Shown: positions 1-11,153, counted from the first letter of the stretch. The stretch is DNA of 64,000 nucleotides from Mortierella sp. BCC40632 (GCA_011634665.1 WAEK01000002.1:2314501-2378500), one strand, 5' to 3'. Program-made: numbers and translations. Notes: generated by a model from the sequence alone, not told the origin.

Positions 1-134
1 TTCGTTCGTTCGTTCGTTCGTTTGTTCCTGGCATGGACTTGGCACGGTCCCTTTTTTGACTCTGTTCGGAAATGGACTGCTCAACAAAACCCTTGCGTTT
101 TTTTTTTTTCTTACTCCTTGTTCCATGTTCACAG

Positions 135-327
135 ACTTGGATTTCATGTGCCGCCATTCAACACGGTCGGACACTTGCATTTACATGTCATCGGAGGTGA
201 ATACAAGTCCAAGATTAGGAAACTCAAGTACGAATCTGGCAGGATGTGGTATATGGACATGAGTGAACTCCTTACCAAACTCGAGAAACTAAAGCAGACT
301 CAACAACAAGAAAGGGCGCGTCTCTAG
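135..327 (+). CDS. HINT3-like HIT-domain protein, last exon only (5' part outside window)
   Basis: This is the terminal exon of a gene that begins before the window. Positions 1-134 read as intron, with a (TTCG)n tract at 1-21 and a poly(T) tract ending in an acceptor AG at 133-134. The exon encodes GFHVPPFNTVGHLHLHVIGG, which contains the HIT-family histidine triad HLHLHVI. HIT proteins hydrolyse nucleoside phosphoramidates or adenylated substrates using the middle histidine. The GFHVPPF lead-in and the Trp/Tyr-containing tail resemble HINT3 more than aprataxin, and no zinc finger follows. The last 30 residues are Lys/Gln/Glu-rich. The stop is at 325-327. The domain call is secure; the exact subfamily is my inference, because the N-terminal half of the fold cannot be seen. 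Confidence 0.8.
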
Positions 328-1671
328 ACAAAAAAAGAAAATATAAAAATATGAAAGAAAGAAGGTCTATTAGAGCAATGGCTAACAGACAAGGAGAAAA
401 AAAAAAGCATCCGAGTACTGCAACTTCAACCGTGCTCTTGGGTGCTAATCTAGACAAGAACCACTTTTCTTAGTCAGCACCAGTTAACATAGAATTTCAT
501 ATATGCACAGAGAACTATACCTCTAAAATAATAGCACCTGGCCTCTTTGGCTACTCTGGACAAATACGACAATTGACTCTCTCCATCGATGCATCCCTGG
601 AAAGAGCTATCTAAGATTCTGAGGCTGTCTTCAGATTGGGCTGTCGGGGAGGGGGGAGAGGAAGACGGGACCTGAGACTTTGAACTACATTCGGGGTACA
701 ACTGCAAACGGAAGTATGCCGCGACAGGTCTGGTGAGCGTATATTTTCTGCAGTTTGTATAATGTTCAGCAACCATCTGGCAGACGAGCCCACACGCAGG
801 CCGATCCTCGGAGCTAGGAGGACAGTGAATGGTGCGGGCGGCACGAGCACCTGGCCCTGAAGGTTTGGAAAGGACCGGTAAGTTTGCCCAAAACACATCA
901 TTGAGCTTGATCTGGACAAAGAGCAGCAAATACAGGCCTTGTTGCCTCTCTTTGTCTATTTGCCTCTTTTGTCCCCTTTGCTGTATTTTTAGCACAGACA
1001 GTAAAAAGTGAGAGGGTGTCTGTGCCTGGCTTTAACTCGGCAACAAGCGGTCTTCAGTAAGGAGCTATATGGGACATGAGGGCTGTTTGAAGGGAAAAGA
1101 GACAGCTCGAAGCGAGCTCCTCCAAGGGTAGGAATGACTGAGAAGCGCTGGGCAGAGAGAAAGTGAGAGAGAGAGAGAGAGAGAGAGAAGACGAAGGGTA
1201 CAGGAGGACGGAAGGCAAGGCGTGGTGGGTGAGCACTCTCAGCTTAATGGAGAAGAAGGTTCATGACAGCTCTTTGGACAGCAAAAATATGCCCGCTGTT
1301 CTATTTGAACCACTGCAGCCTCCCCCTCGTTTTCACCACACTCATCTCCGACCAATCTCTCAGACACTCTCTCTTCTCTCTCAGACTCTCTCTCTCTCTC
1401 TCTCTCTCTCTCGCACTGCTGGGTGAGCGACCTTCTGTTTGCTTTCTCTCACAACAACAGACACACTCTCAAGTCCGATCTTCTTTCTTCTCTTTCTTCT
1501 CTTTCTTTCACTTTTTCCCTTTTTCTCTTTTTTGTCCGTTCATCCTCTGTTCACCCCCTGCTCACTCCTGTCTGCATCCCTGCTCACTCTCACTCTCTCT
1601 CTCTCCTTCGCTCCCCTCTCCTCTCTCTCTCTCTCTCTCTCTCTTCATCCCCACCCTCATTTCTGCCTGCG
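328..1671. other. Intergenic stretch and CT-rich 5' leader of the fucosyltransferase gene
   Basis: No gene that I can support. Open frames on the minus strand around 474-995 have no recognisable domain and lack convincing splice context. GA-rich (1165-1190) and CT-rich (1380-1412, 1590-1645) microsatellites mark the probable transcribed leader of the following gene. Confidence 0.6.
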
Positions 1672-3243
1672 ATGGCCAAGCCGTCGTTCTCCTCAGCGTT
1701 CTCCTCGTTGGGGACCCTCAACACTCGCACACTACTTATCCTCGTCTTTATCATCCTTGTCGGTGCTTACACTCTCATCTCCAACATCGATCTTGTCTCC
1801 GTCGAGCTCGACTTTACAAACCGACAACCCGTCGTTTCTGTCACCACCTCGACAAAGGAAGGCGAGCTTCCTCCACTCTTCACCAAACTCGACCCCAATG
1901 GCCGCTACCTCTCCTATCTCCCCTTTGCTGGACTCACCAACCAGTTCATTGGTCTCCAGGTTGCTGCCTTTATTGCGCTAAAGCTCAACCGTACACTCAT
2001 TGCTCCACCTATCATGTCCAATACTCATGACGAGGACAACACTCACCAACCCTGGTCTCGATACCTGGACCTACCGCGTTTCACCAATCTGACAGGAGTC
2101 CAGGTTCTAGAATGGGATACGATCAAGCCTCTGACACCAGCTCATCACCGAGTAGGCCAGATCACTGCCGAGATCAGGGACAATCCCCAAGTCGCCATCA
2201 CGAACCAGGACTGGACCGATGCTCGCCAAGCTTGGCATCAGATCGCCGAGAACGTTACGACCCAGATCGTGTATGGATATGGCACCCCCGACCAGATGAT
2301 CAATTTATCAGGAAGATTCTTTGCCTGGCATTTTTTCCTCGACACTTCTTTTGTAACACCCCCACCCCCTAAACCAGGCGTACTTCCTCCTGACTTTGAT
2401 ATCAAGAAAATTGCGGCCGATAGCCGCAACCCAGACGATCTAGTGGCCATTGAAGACTTGTTGGCAAGGTTCAGTGACGAGAACATTGCGTCGCAACAAT
2501 TGTTGTTCCTTAGCCATACATATAAAGTCAAGGACCCTTATGGTGGACATCGATACTGGGGTGAAGTTGGTCAACATTTTCATTTTTTGCCCAGGCTGAT
2601 GGATTATGCGACCAATATGATCAACAAGGAACTGATGCAGGATCCCGAACGAGTGATGGTTCAGAACAATGATCAAGAGCAAGTTGAAGAACATCAGCAA
2701 TGGAGAAAGGAACAAGGACAGGGAAATGGACATGGACATGGAGAGGACAATGATGAAACGATCACGATCCCGACACCTACGATGCGAGTACCTCATATTG
2801 CGATCCATATGCGGCGTGGCGATATTGCAATGAAATGTGGACCAAAGGAGGATCCTGAAAAGTGTATGGTCCCATTTTCACATTATGAGTACGCCGTGGA
2901 GCAAGCTCGCAAGGCCGCCGCAGTCCATCATCAAGAACATCTACCCGTGGTTGTGACCACCGACTCCAAGAACGAAGATGATTTCCGACAGATGAAGGAA
3001 CTAGGCTGGCACTATATCAACCATACTAAGGCCGAGACGGCCAAGATCCTTGGACCGTTTGGACCTGCCATGACGGATGCAGCAATTTTGGCCCATGCAG
3101 ACGAATTTGTGGGGAGTGGTGTGAGTACGATGACCAGGATTGCAGCGGCGCGCCAATTGACCTGGTACAAGCGTCAGTCCTTCTATCCCGCAGCGCCTCC
3201 TGCCCCTGCAACGCAAGCAAGGAGAAGACGGCGGCAGCTCTAA
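1672..3243 (+). CDS. GDP-fucose protein O-fucosyltransferase-like type II membrane protein
   Basis: A single exon encodes 523 residues. The start is the first ATG after the CT-rich leader; the frame stays open upstream only through low-complexity sequence. A cytoplasmic N-terminus is followed by one hydrophobic segment at about residues 19-38 (TLLILVFIILVGAYTLI), the layout of a Golgi/ER type II enzyme. YLPFAGLTNQ near residue 90 and HMRRGD near residue 380 match the conserved blocks of the O-fucosyltransferase family, in which the Arg-rich motif contacts GDP-fucose. A C-terminal block (VVVTTDSKNEDDF, then DEFVGSGVSTMTRIA) fits the end of the GT-B fold. His/Gly- and Gln-rich low complexity lies at about 345-365. 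A poly(A) signal AATAAA lies at 3627-3632. The family call is good; the acceptor protein is unknown. Confidence 0.82.
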   Translation: MAKPSFSSAFSSLGTLNTRTLLILVFIILVGAYTLISNIDLVSVELDFTNRQPVVSVTTSTKEGELPPLFTKLDPNGRYLSYLPFAGLTNQFIGLQVAAFIALKLNRTLIAPPIMSNTHDEDNTHQPWSRYLDLPRFTNLTGVQVLEWDTIKPLTPAHHRVGQITAEIRDNPQVAITNQDWTDARQAWHQIAENVTTQIVYGYGTPDQMINLSGRFFAWHFFLDTSFVTPPPPKPGVLPPDFDIKKIAADSRNPDDLVAIEDLLARFSDENIASQQLLFLSHTYKVKDPYGGHRYWGEVGQHFHFLPRLMDYATNMINKELMQDPERVMVQNNDQEQVEEHQQWRKEQGQGNGHGHGEDNDETITIPTPTMRVPHIAIHMRRGDIAMKCGPKEDPEKCMVPFSHYEYAVEQARKAAAVHHQEHLPVVVTTDSKNEDDFRQMKELGWHYINHTKAETAKILGPFGPAMTDAAILAHADEFVGSGVSTMTRIAAARQLTWYKRQSFYPAAPPAPATQARRRRRQL

Positions 3244-3706
3244 AGTCTCGAGACTTTTTTGAATGGGGAGGGAAGAGGAGGATGGTGACGACGTTTGTGT
3301 GGTAGTAGGTTTGTGTGTGTGTGTGTGTTGTGTGATTATGACAGCAGGTTCTGTTGTGGGAGATTCGTGTTGTCTCGAGGGGAAAGGGGAACGGTCATGG
3401 AAGCACATGATTTTCCCATTCTTCCACCTCTCTCGTTTCTTTCACTATCTCTCTTTCTCTCTTTCTTTTTTCCTCTCTCCTCTCCTCTCTCTCTCTCTCT
3501 CTCTCTTTCTCTTTCTCTTATCATTGCTGTTCCTCGACACCTGGGGCAGCACCACTTATCCGGGCACCAGGAATGACCACCATCTCCTGGCATAATGCCA
3601 CTTGTACAATACATATTCATACTACAATAAAAAGTAAAAAAAGGTTGTAAGAAACGAAACATATCGTTCGTCAGTATTGAAGTATTGAGATGTGTGTTAT
3701 GTGCTA

Positions 3707-3738
<32 letters not shown>

Positions 3739-3819
3739 CGAACGGTGGTCTAGAGCCTCTAAAAAAAAGATCAAGTGTCGTCGGTGTGTGGGAAGCGTTA
3801 CAGTGTTGAACAGCGGGGT
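3244..3819. other. 3' region of the fucosyltransferase gene with GT and CT repeats
   Basis: The 3' UTR carries AATAAA at 3627-3632. (GT)n tracts lie at about 3314-3330 and 3705-3732, and CT repeats at 3470-3520. No further gene seen. Confidence 0.6.
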
Positions 3820-4077
3820 CTATCGTCGGGGAATGCCCCTGACATGTCCCATGAGTTGGATAGAATGTACAGGTTCGTCATCTTCATCATAAGTGACTTG
3901 ACGCTCTACAAACTCCTGTTGCTCTTGGTCTTGTCCTTGTCCTTGTTGCTGCTGTTGATGACTTGATCCTCCGTCCTGGGCAGAGTTGGATGCTGAAGAG
4001 TGATGTGGTTGAGACGAAGCTGGGGTGGTTGTCTCGCTTGCAGTGGTTGTGGTTGGTGGAGATGCTTCTGAAGCCAT
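3820..4077 (-). CDS. Small hypothetical protein, 85 aa
   Basis: A single exon encodes 85 residues and begins MASEASPP. The N-terminal half is Thr/Ser/Pro-rich and the middle is a Gln-rich run with Gly/Asp spacing. The C-terminus is a more information-rich segment, FVERQVTYDEDDEPV followed by HSIQLMGHVRGIPRR, which looks like a short linear module and not low complexity. There is no signal peptide or membrane segment. The frame is open for a further 34 codons upstream, but this is the first ATG in a good position, and the region upstream is pyrimidine-rich on the coding strand. I do not recognise the family. The non-repetitive acidic/basic tail is the main reason for believing the gene is real. 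Confidence 0.5.
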   Translation of the reverse strand: MASEASPPTTTTASETTTPASSQPHHSSASNSAQDGGSSHQQQQQGQGQDQEQQEFVERQVTYDEDDEPVHSIQLMGHVRGIPRR

Positions 4078-4236
4078 TCTTGCTTGACAATAGGTATTGG
4101 TCCGTGATGTGCTCGAGGAAAGAAAATTGAAAGTGAAGGGGGTGGGGGAGAAGACAGAGTGAAGCGAGAGAAAAAACAAGAAAGGGAAGAGAAAAGTAAA
4201 AGAAAAAAGTGAACGGTTGCACTTTTCTCCTCTTTT

Positions 4237-4274
<38 letters not shown>

Positions 4275-4504
4275 TGGTCCTGTCCATGTGGACGGAAAAG
4301 GGCGTGGCGTGACGAGATGACTGGCTTTTCCTTAGAGTTTGCAGATTACCCTGAACTCGCCTACCGACCACCCGCTGGCTTCTCTTTGGTCTCTGTCGTC
4401 CCATAGTAGAGAACACGTTGAGGATCCAAAGGGAGCGGGTGCGGCTCTGCCTGGATATTCATCCGCTCGAGAAACGATAATATCCTATGCTCCATCCTCC
4501 GAAT
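4078..4504. other. Intergenic region with long poly(T)
   Basis: A T(30)-scale homopolymer occupies 4240-4271. The rest is the 5' region of the small minus-strand gene and the 3' region of GEP4. No other gene seen. Confidence 0.55.
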
Positions 4505-5471
4505 CTATACGGGCAGAATTAAACGCGTCATCAGTCTATTAGGTCTCGAACGCATTTCCTAGGCTGGCCCTTTTGAATTAGGAAAAAAAAAAAAAAAGTA
4601 CCTGGATTGCCATAGGATTGTCTCCCTCCTCTGAGACGACGTCCTTGGTCAGGATAGTCAACATGCCATAGGTGTTACCAAAGACAACGTCCGTCAATGC
4701 ACGATCACCCACGACTGCAATTTGAGATGGCTCGATCGTTTTAGGAGACAGTCCGTCCTCTTTGTTCTTGGAACGCAAGAACGACAAGAGCTCTTCTCCT
4801 CCACCGGGCTTTTTTTCGTGGTGACGAAGGACGTGGACTTGTAGCGACTTTTCGATTATCTCTGCCTGTAGGATAGAGTGATCAAGAAAAAAAGAAGTGA
4901 GTGTCTATTTAGAATCCTATTTTTTTTTATTGTAGAGTTTTTTTTTCCTCTTCTTTTAAATAATGAAAACGCTACCTCTTTGTAATCCTTGTCATCCTTG
5001 GTTCCTGCAGAGTTGGAGACAATCACAACTTGATCTTGGTAGACATCTTTGCACCGCTTCCACGCATCCTAAGAAAGGGAGGTTAGGGTGAAAAAAAAAA
5101 AAAAAAAAAGGCCCGATCCAGTCGTGATCAAAATGAACGCTCTTTCTCAAGACTCTTACGGCAAATGGTGGGTAGAGTTCGAGGCCATAGGGTCGTGTCA
5201 GACAGTTATCCTTGTCAAAGGCAATGGCCACAATCCCTGCTCGGTGCAGCTGCTCAAAGTTGATGTCGCGAATGTCTGAGAGAGGAAGTCAGAGTGCAAA
5301 GTCGCACATGCACTTTTTTTTAGCCTTTGTTGGTTTGAAAGAGAAAGAGTCGAATGAGAGGGGAGGCGGATTGAATTTACCTCGGACAACGAGGTTTGGC
5401 ACCATCAGGCGCGGCGAGACGAGGACGCGGAAGGATTGGATGATTCCTTGGAGATTAAAGCTCTGGCCCAT
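4505..5471 (-). CDS. GEP4: Mitochondrial phosphatidylglycerophosphatase (Gep4 family), five exons
   Basis: Exons are 5381-5471, 5160-5275, 4976-5068, 4602-4865 and 4505-4558 (complement), giving 205 residues with phase kept at every junction; yeast Gep4 is of similar size. The enzyme dephosphorylates phosphatidylglycerophosphate to phosphatidylglycerol in the cardiolipin pathway, at the matrix side of the inner membrane. The HAD motif I is FDKDNCLT with the nucleophile Asp51 and acid/base Asp53. Motif II is VIVSNSAG, a lysine lies in the HHEKKPGGGEE stretch, and motif IV is VVGDRALTDVVFG. NLVVRDIRDINF before motif I is also typical of the family. The last exon is short and its acceptor is the least certain part of the model. 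Poly(T) precedes several acceptors. Confidence 0.88.
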
Positions 5472-5898
5472 GATGAGTTGCTACTTGGTGGCAATGGGAA
5501 TGGAGTAGTAGAGACTGATCTTGCTTCTACATCTCCATCAAATAGAAGGAGAAAAAAAAATTAAGCAGTCCGTCGATCCATACCTGCTCCTTCTCAGAAA
5601 AAGAAGCAACCGTGCAGGTGTGTACTTTCAGTGCTCTGGATGCAATCGCTCCTGAGCTCTGAGCTCTTGAACTCTTGAAAGATGGTATCCAGGATGGCCC
5701 ACCCACTTGAAAAGAAAAGACTTGTATCAAGCGAGGTCAAAGCCAGCAATGTGCTTCAGGGAATGGCCATACCGAAGGAGTGTCAATGCATATTGATTGT
5801 AGGTGAGATTTGTGAAGAGCAGTTTGTCCCTACCATTGCAACCATAGGTTCAAAGATCAGTCTTTGGTAAGAAAGACCCTTTCCTTTCCTTTCCCTTT

Positions 5899-5931
<33 letters not shown>

Positions 5932-6578
5932 CAGTGTCGGCTCCTTTCATTCTGGTGTCCAATGCTGCCAGCATGGCCCCCTTGGAGATGGTTCGTAACT
6001 TGCGTGTGAACGTGTGTTGCGTAAATGATGAAAAAAAAAAAAAGCGCGCACGGTGGGGATGACGACAGCGACATTGACTGCAGCTCGGCCTGACCTGCAC
6101 CACGCTCTGCCCCGCCCTGCGGGGCTGGGCCACACTCCGTGCAAGATGGCTGGTCTGGGCGCTGGCCGCGACTTTAGAATCGCCTCTGCTCCACCACCAG
6201 AGGCAAGAGAAGTCGCCTATCCCATGAGGCATTTATTTTTTTTTGTAATCGCGGATATCTCTCACTCTCTCTCTCTCTTTTTTTTTTTCTATTTCTCTCT
6301 CTCTCTCTCTCTATCTCTCCTTCTCTCTATCTCTCTCACTTTCTCTCGCTACTCATCGCTGACCACGACGACATTCCATCGCATTCTCATCCCCTCCCAC
6401 TCCATCGCTCCATTGCCCCATCCCTCCCTCCTCATCGTCCAACCCTCTTTGTCTTGCCTCGCACTCTTGTCGCTTCTTCTCTGACAAGCACCCCTCTAGT
6501 TTCTCATCCCAGGCACTTTTCAGTCTTGCCTTCCGTTCGTTGACTTCGCCCAGCCTTTACTGCTGAACCTTGTTTGCC
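5472..6578. other. Divergent upstream region between GEP4 and the next gene; possible unrecognised spliced gene
   Basis: Open segments exist on both strands. The plus strand has a good donor at about 5867 (TGGTAAGAAAG) and a T(30)-CAG acceptor ending at 5934, which would join a frame ending KISLW to one containing SAPFILVSNAASMAPLE. No continuous reading frame or known family could be established, so I do not call a gene. CT microsatellites at 6260-6345 belong to the leader of the gene starting at 6579. Confidence 0.35.
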
Positions 6579-8417
6579 ATGGCCTCAGTTATGCTCTTTC
6601 CCAACGTCGCAACCCACCGACGGTTGCCTCACTTGCAAAAACACCCCAAGGAGGAAAAGGACAAGGACAAGAACCATGCAGAACACCTGGAGCATACCCA
6701 GCTTCCGTCCCTCGATCTTCTCTCCAGCTCCTCTGTTGGCCCGCTCGACCCACAAGCAACTCTAGCTCAGGAACCCTCTCCACAAGCCATTGCCATGTCC
6801 TCGCCCCTTACCGTCGCAGACAACCAGCAGCAAAGGATGCTAACCTGCTCCGAATCCACAGACAAGCCGAGTCTGAGCGTGAATACGCAGACGATAGCTG
6901 GATCAGGAACAATGTCCAATTCTGTCAAGAACAATACGTCGGGATCCACGAACGGAACGCCTTCGCACGATAGTCGCCATTCTGGTCAGGAGGCTGCTTC
7001 ATGGGCTGCTTCAAACCAGCACCACCGACACCATCCTCCGCAAGGACCTTCTCTCTCAAGTCCTCCCAATGGGGGTTCATCGCCCACATCGACTGCCCTG
7101 AGCAATGCCTTGCTGCCTCCTTCAGGGGCAGGTACAGCTGTGTTGACGGGCGCGTCAATGGCAGGGGGGGTGGGAACGAATCCAAGCGAGACAGCATTGT
7201 CTTCTACGCATTCTCTATCGTCATCGTCGTCGTCCCTGAATCCGGTCTCAACATCTTCCTGCGGCTCTTCTGCTGCTGCCCAAGAGTCCAAGCTGCTAAG
7301 GAACGCACTCTACGACGCCTTTGGATGTCTCTACCATCCAGTCCAGCATACACATCACCCTGCCAGCAGCACCACGACTGCTTCCACTCCTCCATGCTGC
7401 GGCTCGGTTCAATCGCCTCTTGCGAGACAAGCGTCCATACCCTCGTTCCACTGCTCTGGCATTTGTCAGGGCCTTCGCTCGGGTGACACTACGCCATCAC
7501 AGCACCTCCCCAACCTTTCGTCTTCATTGACAGTCGCCGCGACCTCACCCAGAACTGTATCGCCAATGCTTCGACCGATGAACGGTACTTCAGCCCCTAT
7601 TACTCCTTTGGATCTTTCGGACGACGAGAATGGTCAAGGGTCAGGATATTTTTTTTCAGCACATGTCCAGACGAATGGAGGAGTACACGCATCTAGTTCA
7701 GGAGTAGGAGCAGGAGCAGGACCGACAACACGTCCTATCCATACGCATCATTCACATTGTCAGTCATATCAACACCACAGTCTTCACCATCATCCTCATC
7801 CCTCTTCACATCCTCGGCGTAGTTCAACGCATTCGAGTGGAACAGGAGGTGGTTCACAGGGAAGGTCAGAGAACGATGTCTTGTCCCCAAGAAGAGCTTC
7901 AGCCTCTGCTACGACCACCACCGCCCCAACCAATACCCCAACCTTCCGAAACGCCTCGTCATCTGCAACAGTTTCTTCTCCTTCTACCTCTTCTTTGGAT
8001 CTCAACCCGATTGAACATCCAGTCTTGTGTTCGCTACACACACTGAGTCTCACTCACCCACATCCGGCCCAACACTACCACCCAACACTTGGACATGACC
8101 TTGGTCACGATCGAGTGTCGATTTCAGATTCAGAAGATTGGAAACCAGCGGGTGTAACAGGGCGGACGATAAAGAAGGTGTCTTCATCGGTGGTGGAATC
8201 AGGACCGATGGGAGTGACTCGGGTGACAGAAGCCGAGGTGATGACAATTCTGATGAATGGGTCTTCCAAGAGCCAATCCGGGACTGGCGAAAGATTTTTG
8301 TCGAACAAGAGTAAAGGACGAGGGGAAGGCAATGGAGGAGGATTCTTTTCGATGGACCGTAGTGGAGAAGAAGATTTGATATCTCGATTAGCATCGCATC
8401 ATGGCCGACTTGTCTGA
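6579..8417 (+). CDS. Ser/Thr-rich hypothetical protein, 612 aa
   Basis: A single exon starts at the ATG in GCCATGGCCTCAG, a good context; the frame upstream has no other ATG. The protein is dominated by Ser, Thr, Pro, Gly and His-rich disorder, including a His-rich stretch near residue 390-415 (THHSHCQSYQHHSLHHH). Three more ordered-looking patches stand out. One is a Cys-containing segment near residues 230-290 (LLRNALYDAFGCLYHPV). The second is an acidic TPLDLSDDENG near residue 345. The third is a C-terminal block including SISDSEDWKP, an EVMTILMNG helix and GEEDLISRLASHHGRL. AATAAAA follows the stop by 14 bases. No membrane segment or catalytic motif is seen and I do not recognise the family. 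A signalling or transcription-related disordered protein is possible but unproven. Confidence 0.7.
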   Translation: MASVMLFPNVATHRRLPHLQKHPKEEKDKDKNHAEHLEHTQLPSLDLLSSSSVGPLDPQATLAQEPSPQAIAMSSPLTVADNQQQRMLTCSESTDKPSLSVNTQTIAGSGTMSNSVKNNTSGSTNGTPSHDSRHSGQEAASWAASNQHHRHHPPQGPSLSSPPNGGSSPTSTALSNALLPPSGAGTAVLTGASMAGGVGTNPSETALSSTHSLSSSSSSLNPVSTSSCGSSAAAQESKLLRNALYDAFGCLYHPVQHTHHPASSTTTASTPPCCGSVQSPLARQASIPSFHCSGICQGLRSGDTTPSQHLPNLSSSLTVAATSPRTVSPMLRPMNGTSAPITPLDLSDDENGQGSGYFFSAHVQTNGGVHASSSGVGAGAGPTTRPIHTHHSHCQSYQHHSLHHHPHPSSHPRRSSTHSSGTGGGSQGRSENDVLSPRRASASATTTTAPTNTPTFRNASSSATVSSPSTSSLDLNPIEHPVLCSLHTLSLTHPHPAQHYHPTLGHDLGHDRVSISDSEDWKPAGVTGRTIKKVSSSVVESGPMGVTRVTEAEVMTILMNGSSKSQSGTGERFLSNKSKGRGEGNGGGFFSMDRSGEEDLISRLASHHGRLV

Positions 8418-9004
8418 ATGCGAAACCGAAAATAAAATTTAAAAAAAAAATGGGCAAGAGGACGAGAGAGGCATAGAGGAGGAGACTATTCCCTACTTTG
8501 TCGCCAAGATAAAAGGTTGGTGAAATGAGAAGGGCCTTCTCCTTTTTATTTTATTTTCACACACACACACTTGCGCACTGACAGGGTACTTCCTTTCTAT
8601 TTGGTTGATGACACGCAAGAGAGTCTCACCAAGTCAATGCATCTGTTCCGAGGGATGGAGAGAGGGATAGGATGAGATGAGATGAGATGTGGGATGAGAT
8701 GAGATGAGATGTGGGATGGATGAGATGAGATGGGATGGGATGGGATGGGATGGGATGGAATGGGATGGAATGAGATGTGACGCTCAAAAAGTAAAGACGG
8801 TGCGTCTGGGCGCAGTCAAGTGGCAAAGACGAGAAAAGGGCAAAGGAGCGGGAGGCAAGGGGACGACTAGACCGGACTGGCGGTGTGGGCAATTGATTTT
8901 GGGTGGCGCTAAGCTAGAAGGAGAGAAGGACCGAGATTTAATGCGGCATAAAAAAAAAAAAAAAAAAAAAAGCCACGCAATCGATTTTTCCTTCTTCTCC
9001 TTTG

Positions 9005-9048
<44 letters not shown>

Positions 9049-9147
9049 TCTCTTTCTCTCTCACACGCTCTCTCCGCTCTCTCTCCTTCAAGTGATTCGT
9101 TTTTTCAAGAAGCAAAATTACAAAAAAAAAGACACACTTGGGAAAAA
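8418..9147. other. Intergenic region with GATGA/GGGAT repeats and a CT-rich leader
   Basis: Degenerate 5-bp repeats (GATGA passing into GGGAT) run from about 8669 to 8778. A(20) occupies 8951-8970 and (CT)n lies at 9008-9061, just upstream of the ERI1-like start. No gene seen. Confidence 0.6.
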
Positions 9148-11153
9148 ATGTCAACCACGCTCGACGTCGTGAAGGAGCGGCTGGCCCTCTTAGGCTTAGA
9201 TACCCGCGGCAACAAGACCACTCTCAAAGACCGTCTTCGTAAACATCTCAAGAAACATCCCGAGGCAAACACGATCCTGGAAGCTCATAAGAAGAAGAAC
9301 AAGCCCATCACAGAATCCACGACAGAGTCATCTAGTACCGCAAGAAATGATAAAGAAACCACATTGACGCGTAGTGAAGATGAGGCGGAGGATGGAGATG
9401 AAGTCGACGCTTCTTGGCAAAAGGTCACCGCCACCACCTCCTCCACCACCACAACAACAACAGCATCAACAACAAGCACATCCATCGCGTCGACCGCAAT
9501 TACCGACTCTACATCCAGCAACAAAACACAAAAGGAGGATACTAGTCCTGCTGCGGCTGTTCCTGTCTATAACAAAAATAGCCGGTACGACTATTATCTT
9601 TGCTTTGATGTCGAAGCAACCTGTGAAGCAGACTATGGATTCGAATACCCGAACGAGATTATCGAGTTTCCTATTGTGATGCTCGACGGCAAGACTTTTG
9701 AGGTGGTAAGTGGAGGAAACAAAGTAAAATGTGACGCGGAGAACCCATGAGAAGAAGAGGAGGAGGAAGGTTTTTTTTTTTTTTTTTAACTCTTCTACAC
9801 GCGCAATGTTTTCTTATTTTATATCTAATGTATTAACAAACCTTTTTTTTTTTTTCTTTTGTGGTTCAATGGTACGGTACGAATTTAGGTCGACGAGTTC
9901 CACACCTATGTCAAGCCAACCTTTCAACCTGTTCTGAGTGACTTTTGTATTGGATTGACGGGAATCAAGCAAGTAAGGAATACTTGGAAATCCAGTCGGA
10001 CAAAAAAAAAAAAAAAAATGGATCCGCTTTTTTTATTTTATTCCATGAGGTTCTCTTTTCACTCTTACTCACTATCCCACCTATCCACGTGCCTCTTTTC
10101 TTCTTCTTCTTCTTTCTTCTTCTTTTTATTATTAATACTGCGCCTCAGGAACTGATTGATGGAGCACCGACGTTTACGGAGGCACTTGTACTCTTTCAAG
10201 AATGGCTGATGAAACATGGCATCATTCTCGAACAACTCAAGGATTTCACTCCTCTCCAACCCGTAAAGAAAACCAAAAACCAAAAGAAGCAAAATCATCG
10301 TCATCACAGTCATAACAAAAAACCTGCTCCATCCGCTCGAGTCTTTGGTGCTAGTTTGGATCAATACGATGGTACCTCGGCCAGTCATGATTTCGAATAT
10401 GGTCCTCATCGGATTTGTTTCGTCACCGATGGTCCCTTTGATATCCGGGACTTTGTTTCGAAACAATGTATTCTCTCGGGAATCGCTCGACCCAGTTATT
10501 TTTCAAAACCCTATGTCGATATCCGAACCATGTTCAAAGAGTTTTTCGAGCTACAACATTGGCTCGGATTAGAGCCCATGATTCGGTACTTGGGCGAGAG
10601 TTTTGAAGGTCGACAACATAGTGGAATCTGTGATGCCAGGATGGTAGCCTTGATCACTAAACGATTGGCCGAAGGTGTGTCTGTCGAGTTCGACAAACAA
10701 GGCCATGTGGTCAAGGTGAAGAAAGGAAAGAATTCCTCTTCCGAATCCTCTTCATTGTTTTCGTCTTTGACATCCATGATAACGACTCGAAGAATTGATC
10801 GCAGGTTGGCAAGGTTTGAGGAAGGATGTGTGATCTCAGCCAACAAGTCTCTGGATCAAAACTATTGGACAAGGCACCTTTCCTTTGAGACATTGGAAAG
10901 ACTTGAGGGTAGGACGATCCTCCGTCCACAAGTCGTAGTTGAGGAAGAGCCTGAGAGTGCCGAAACGGAAGAGGCAGATACGGAATTGGATCAGACACGA
11001 TCACCTACCCCACCACTTCCACCGTCACCTCCACCTGAGCTAAAATCGACCGAATCTCAGGAGAAGCAGTCTGTAGAAAAGGCTGCAGCAGTGACAAAGG
11101 ATACCTTCCTGAGTGAATCCCGATTTGCAGCACTCATGGTAGAGGAGGAATAG
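9148..11153 (+). CDS. ERI1: ERI1-like 3'-5' exoribonuclease (SAP + DEDDh), three exons
   Basis: Exons 9148-9705, 9889-9972 and 10149-11153 encode 548 residues with phase 0 at both junctions. The family trims 3' ends of histone mRNA, 5.8S rRNA and small RNAs. An N-terminal SAP domain (about residues 4-38, DVVKERLALLGLDTRGNK) is followed by a Ser/Thr-rich linker. The exonuclease core starts at FDVEATCEADYGF, giving catalytic Asp154 and Glu156. It continues with FVTDGPFDIRDF (third acidic residue) and HSGICDARMVA (general-base His and last Asp). All DEDDh positions are therefore present, so the enzyme should be active. Unusually, a basic Lys/Asn/His-rich insert interrupts the core at exon 3 (about residues 245-275), and the C-terminus is a long acidic/Pro-rich tail. 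Confidence 0.88.

Noticed and set aside
474..995. Minus-strand open frame of 173 codons
   Set aside because: No domain, composition unlike the neighbouring genes, and an equally long frame overlaps it; no splice or conservation support.
8704..9147. Upstream in-frame extension of the ERI1-like protein
   Set aside because: Encodes only GATGA, poly(A) and CT repeats; the SAP domain begins right after the ATG at 9148.
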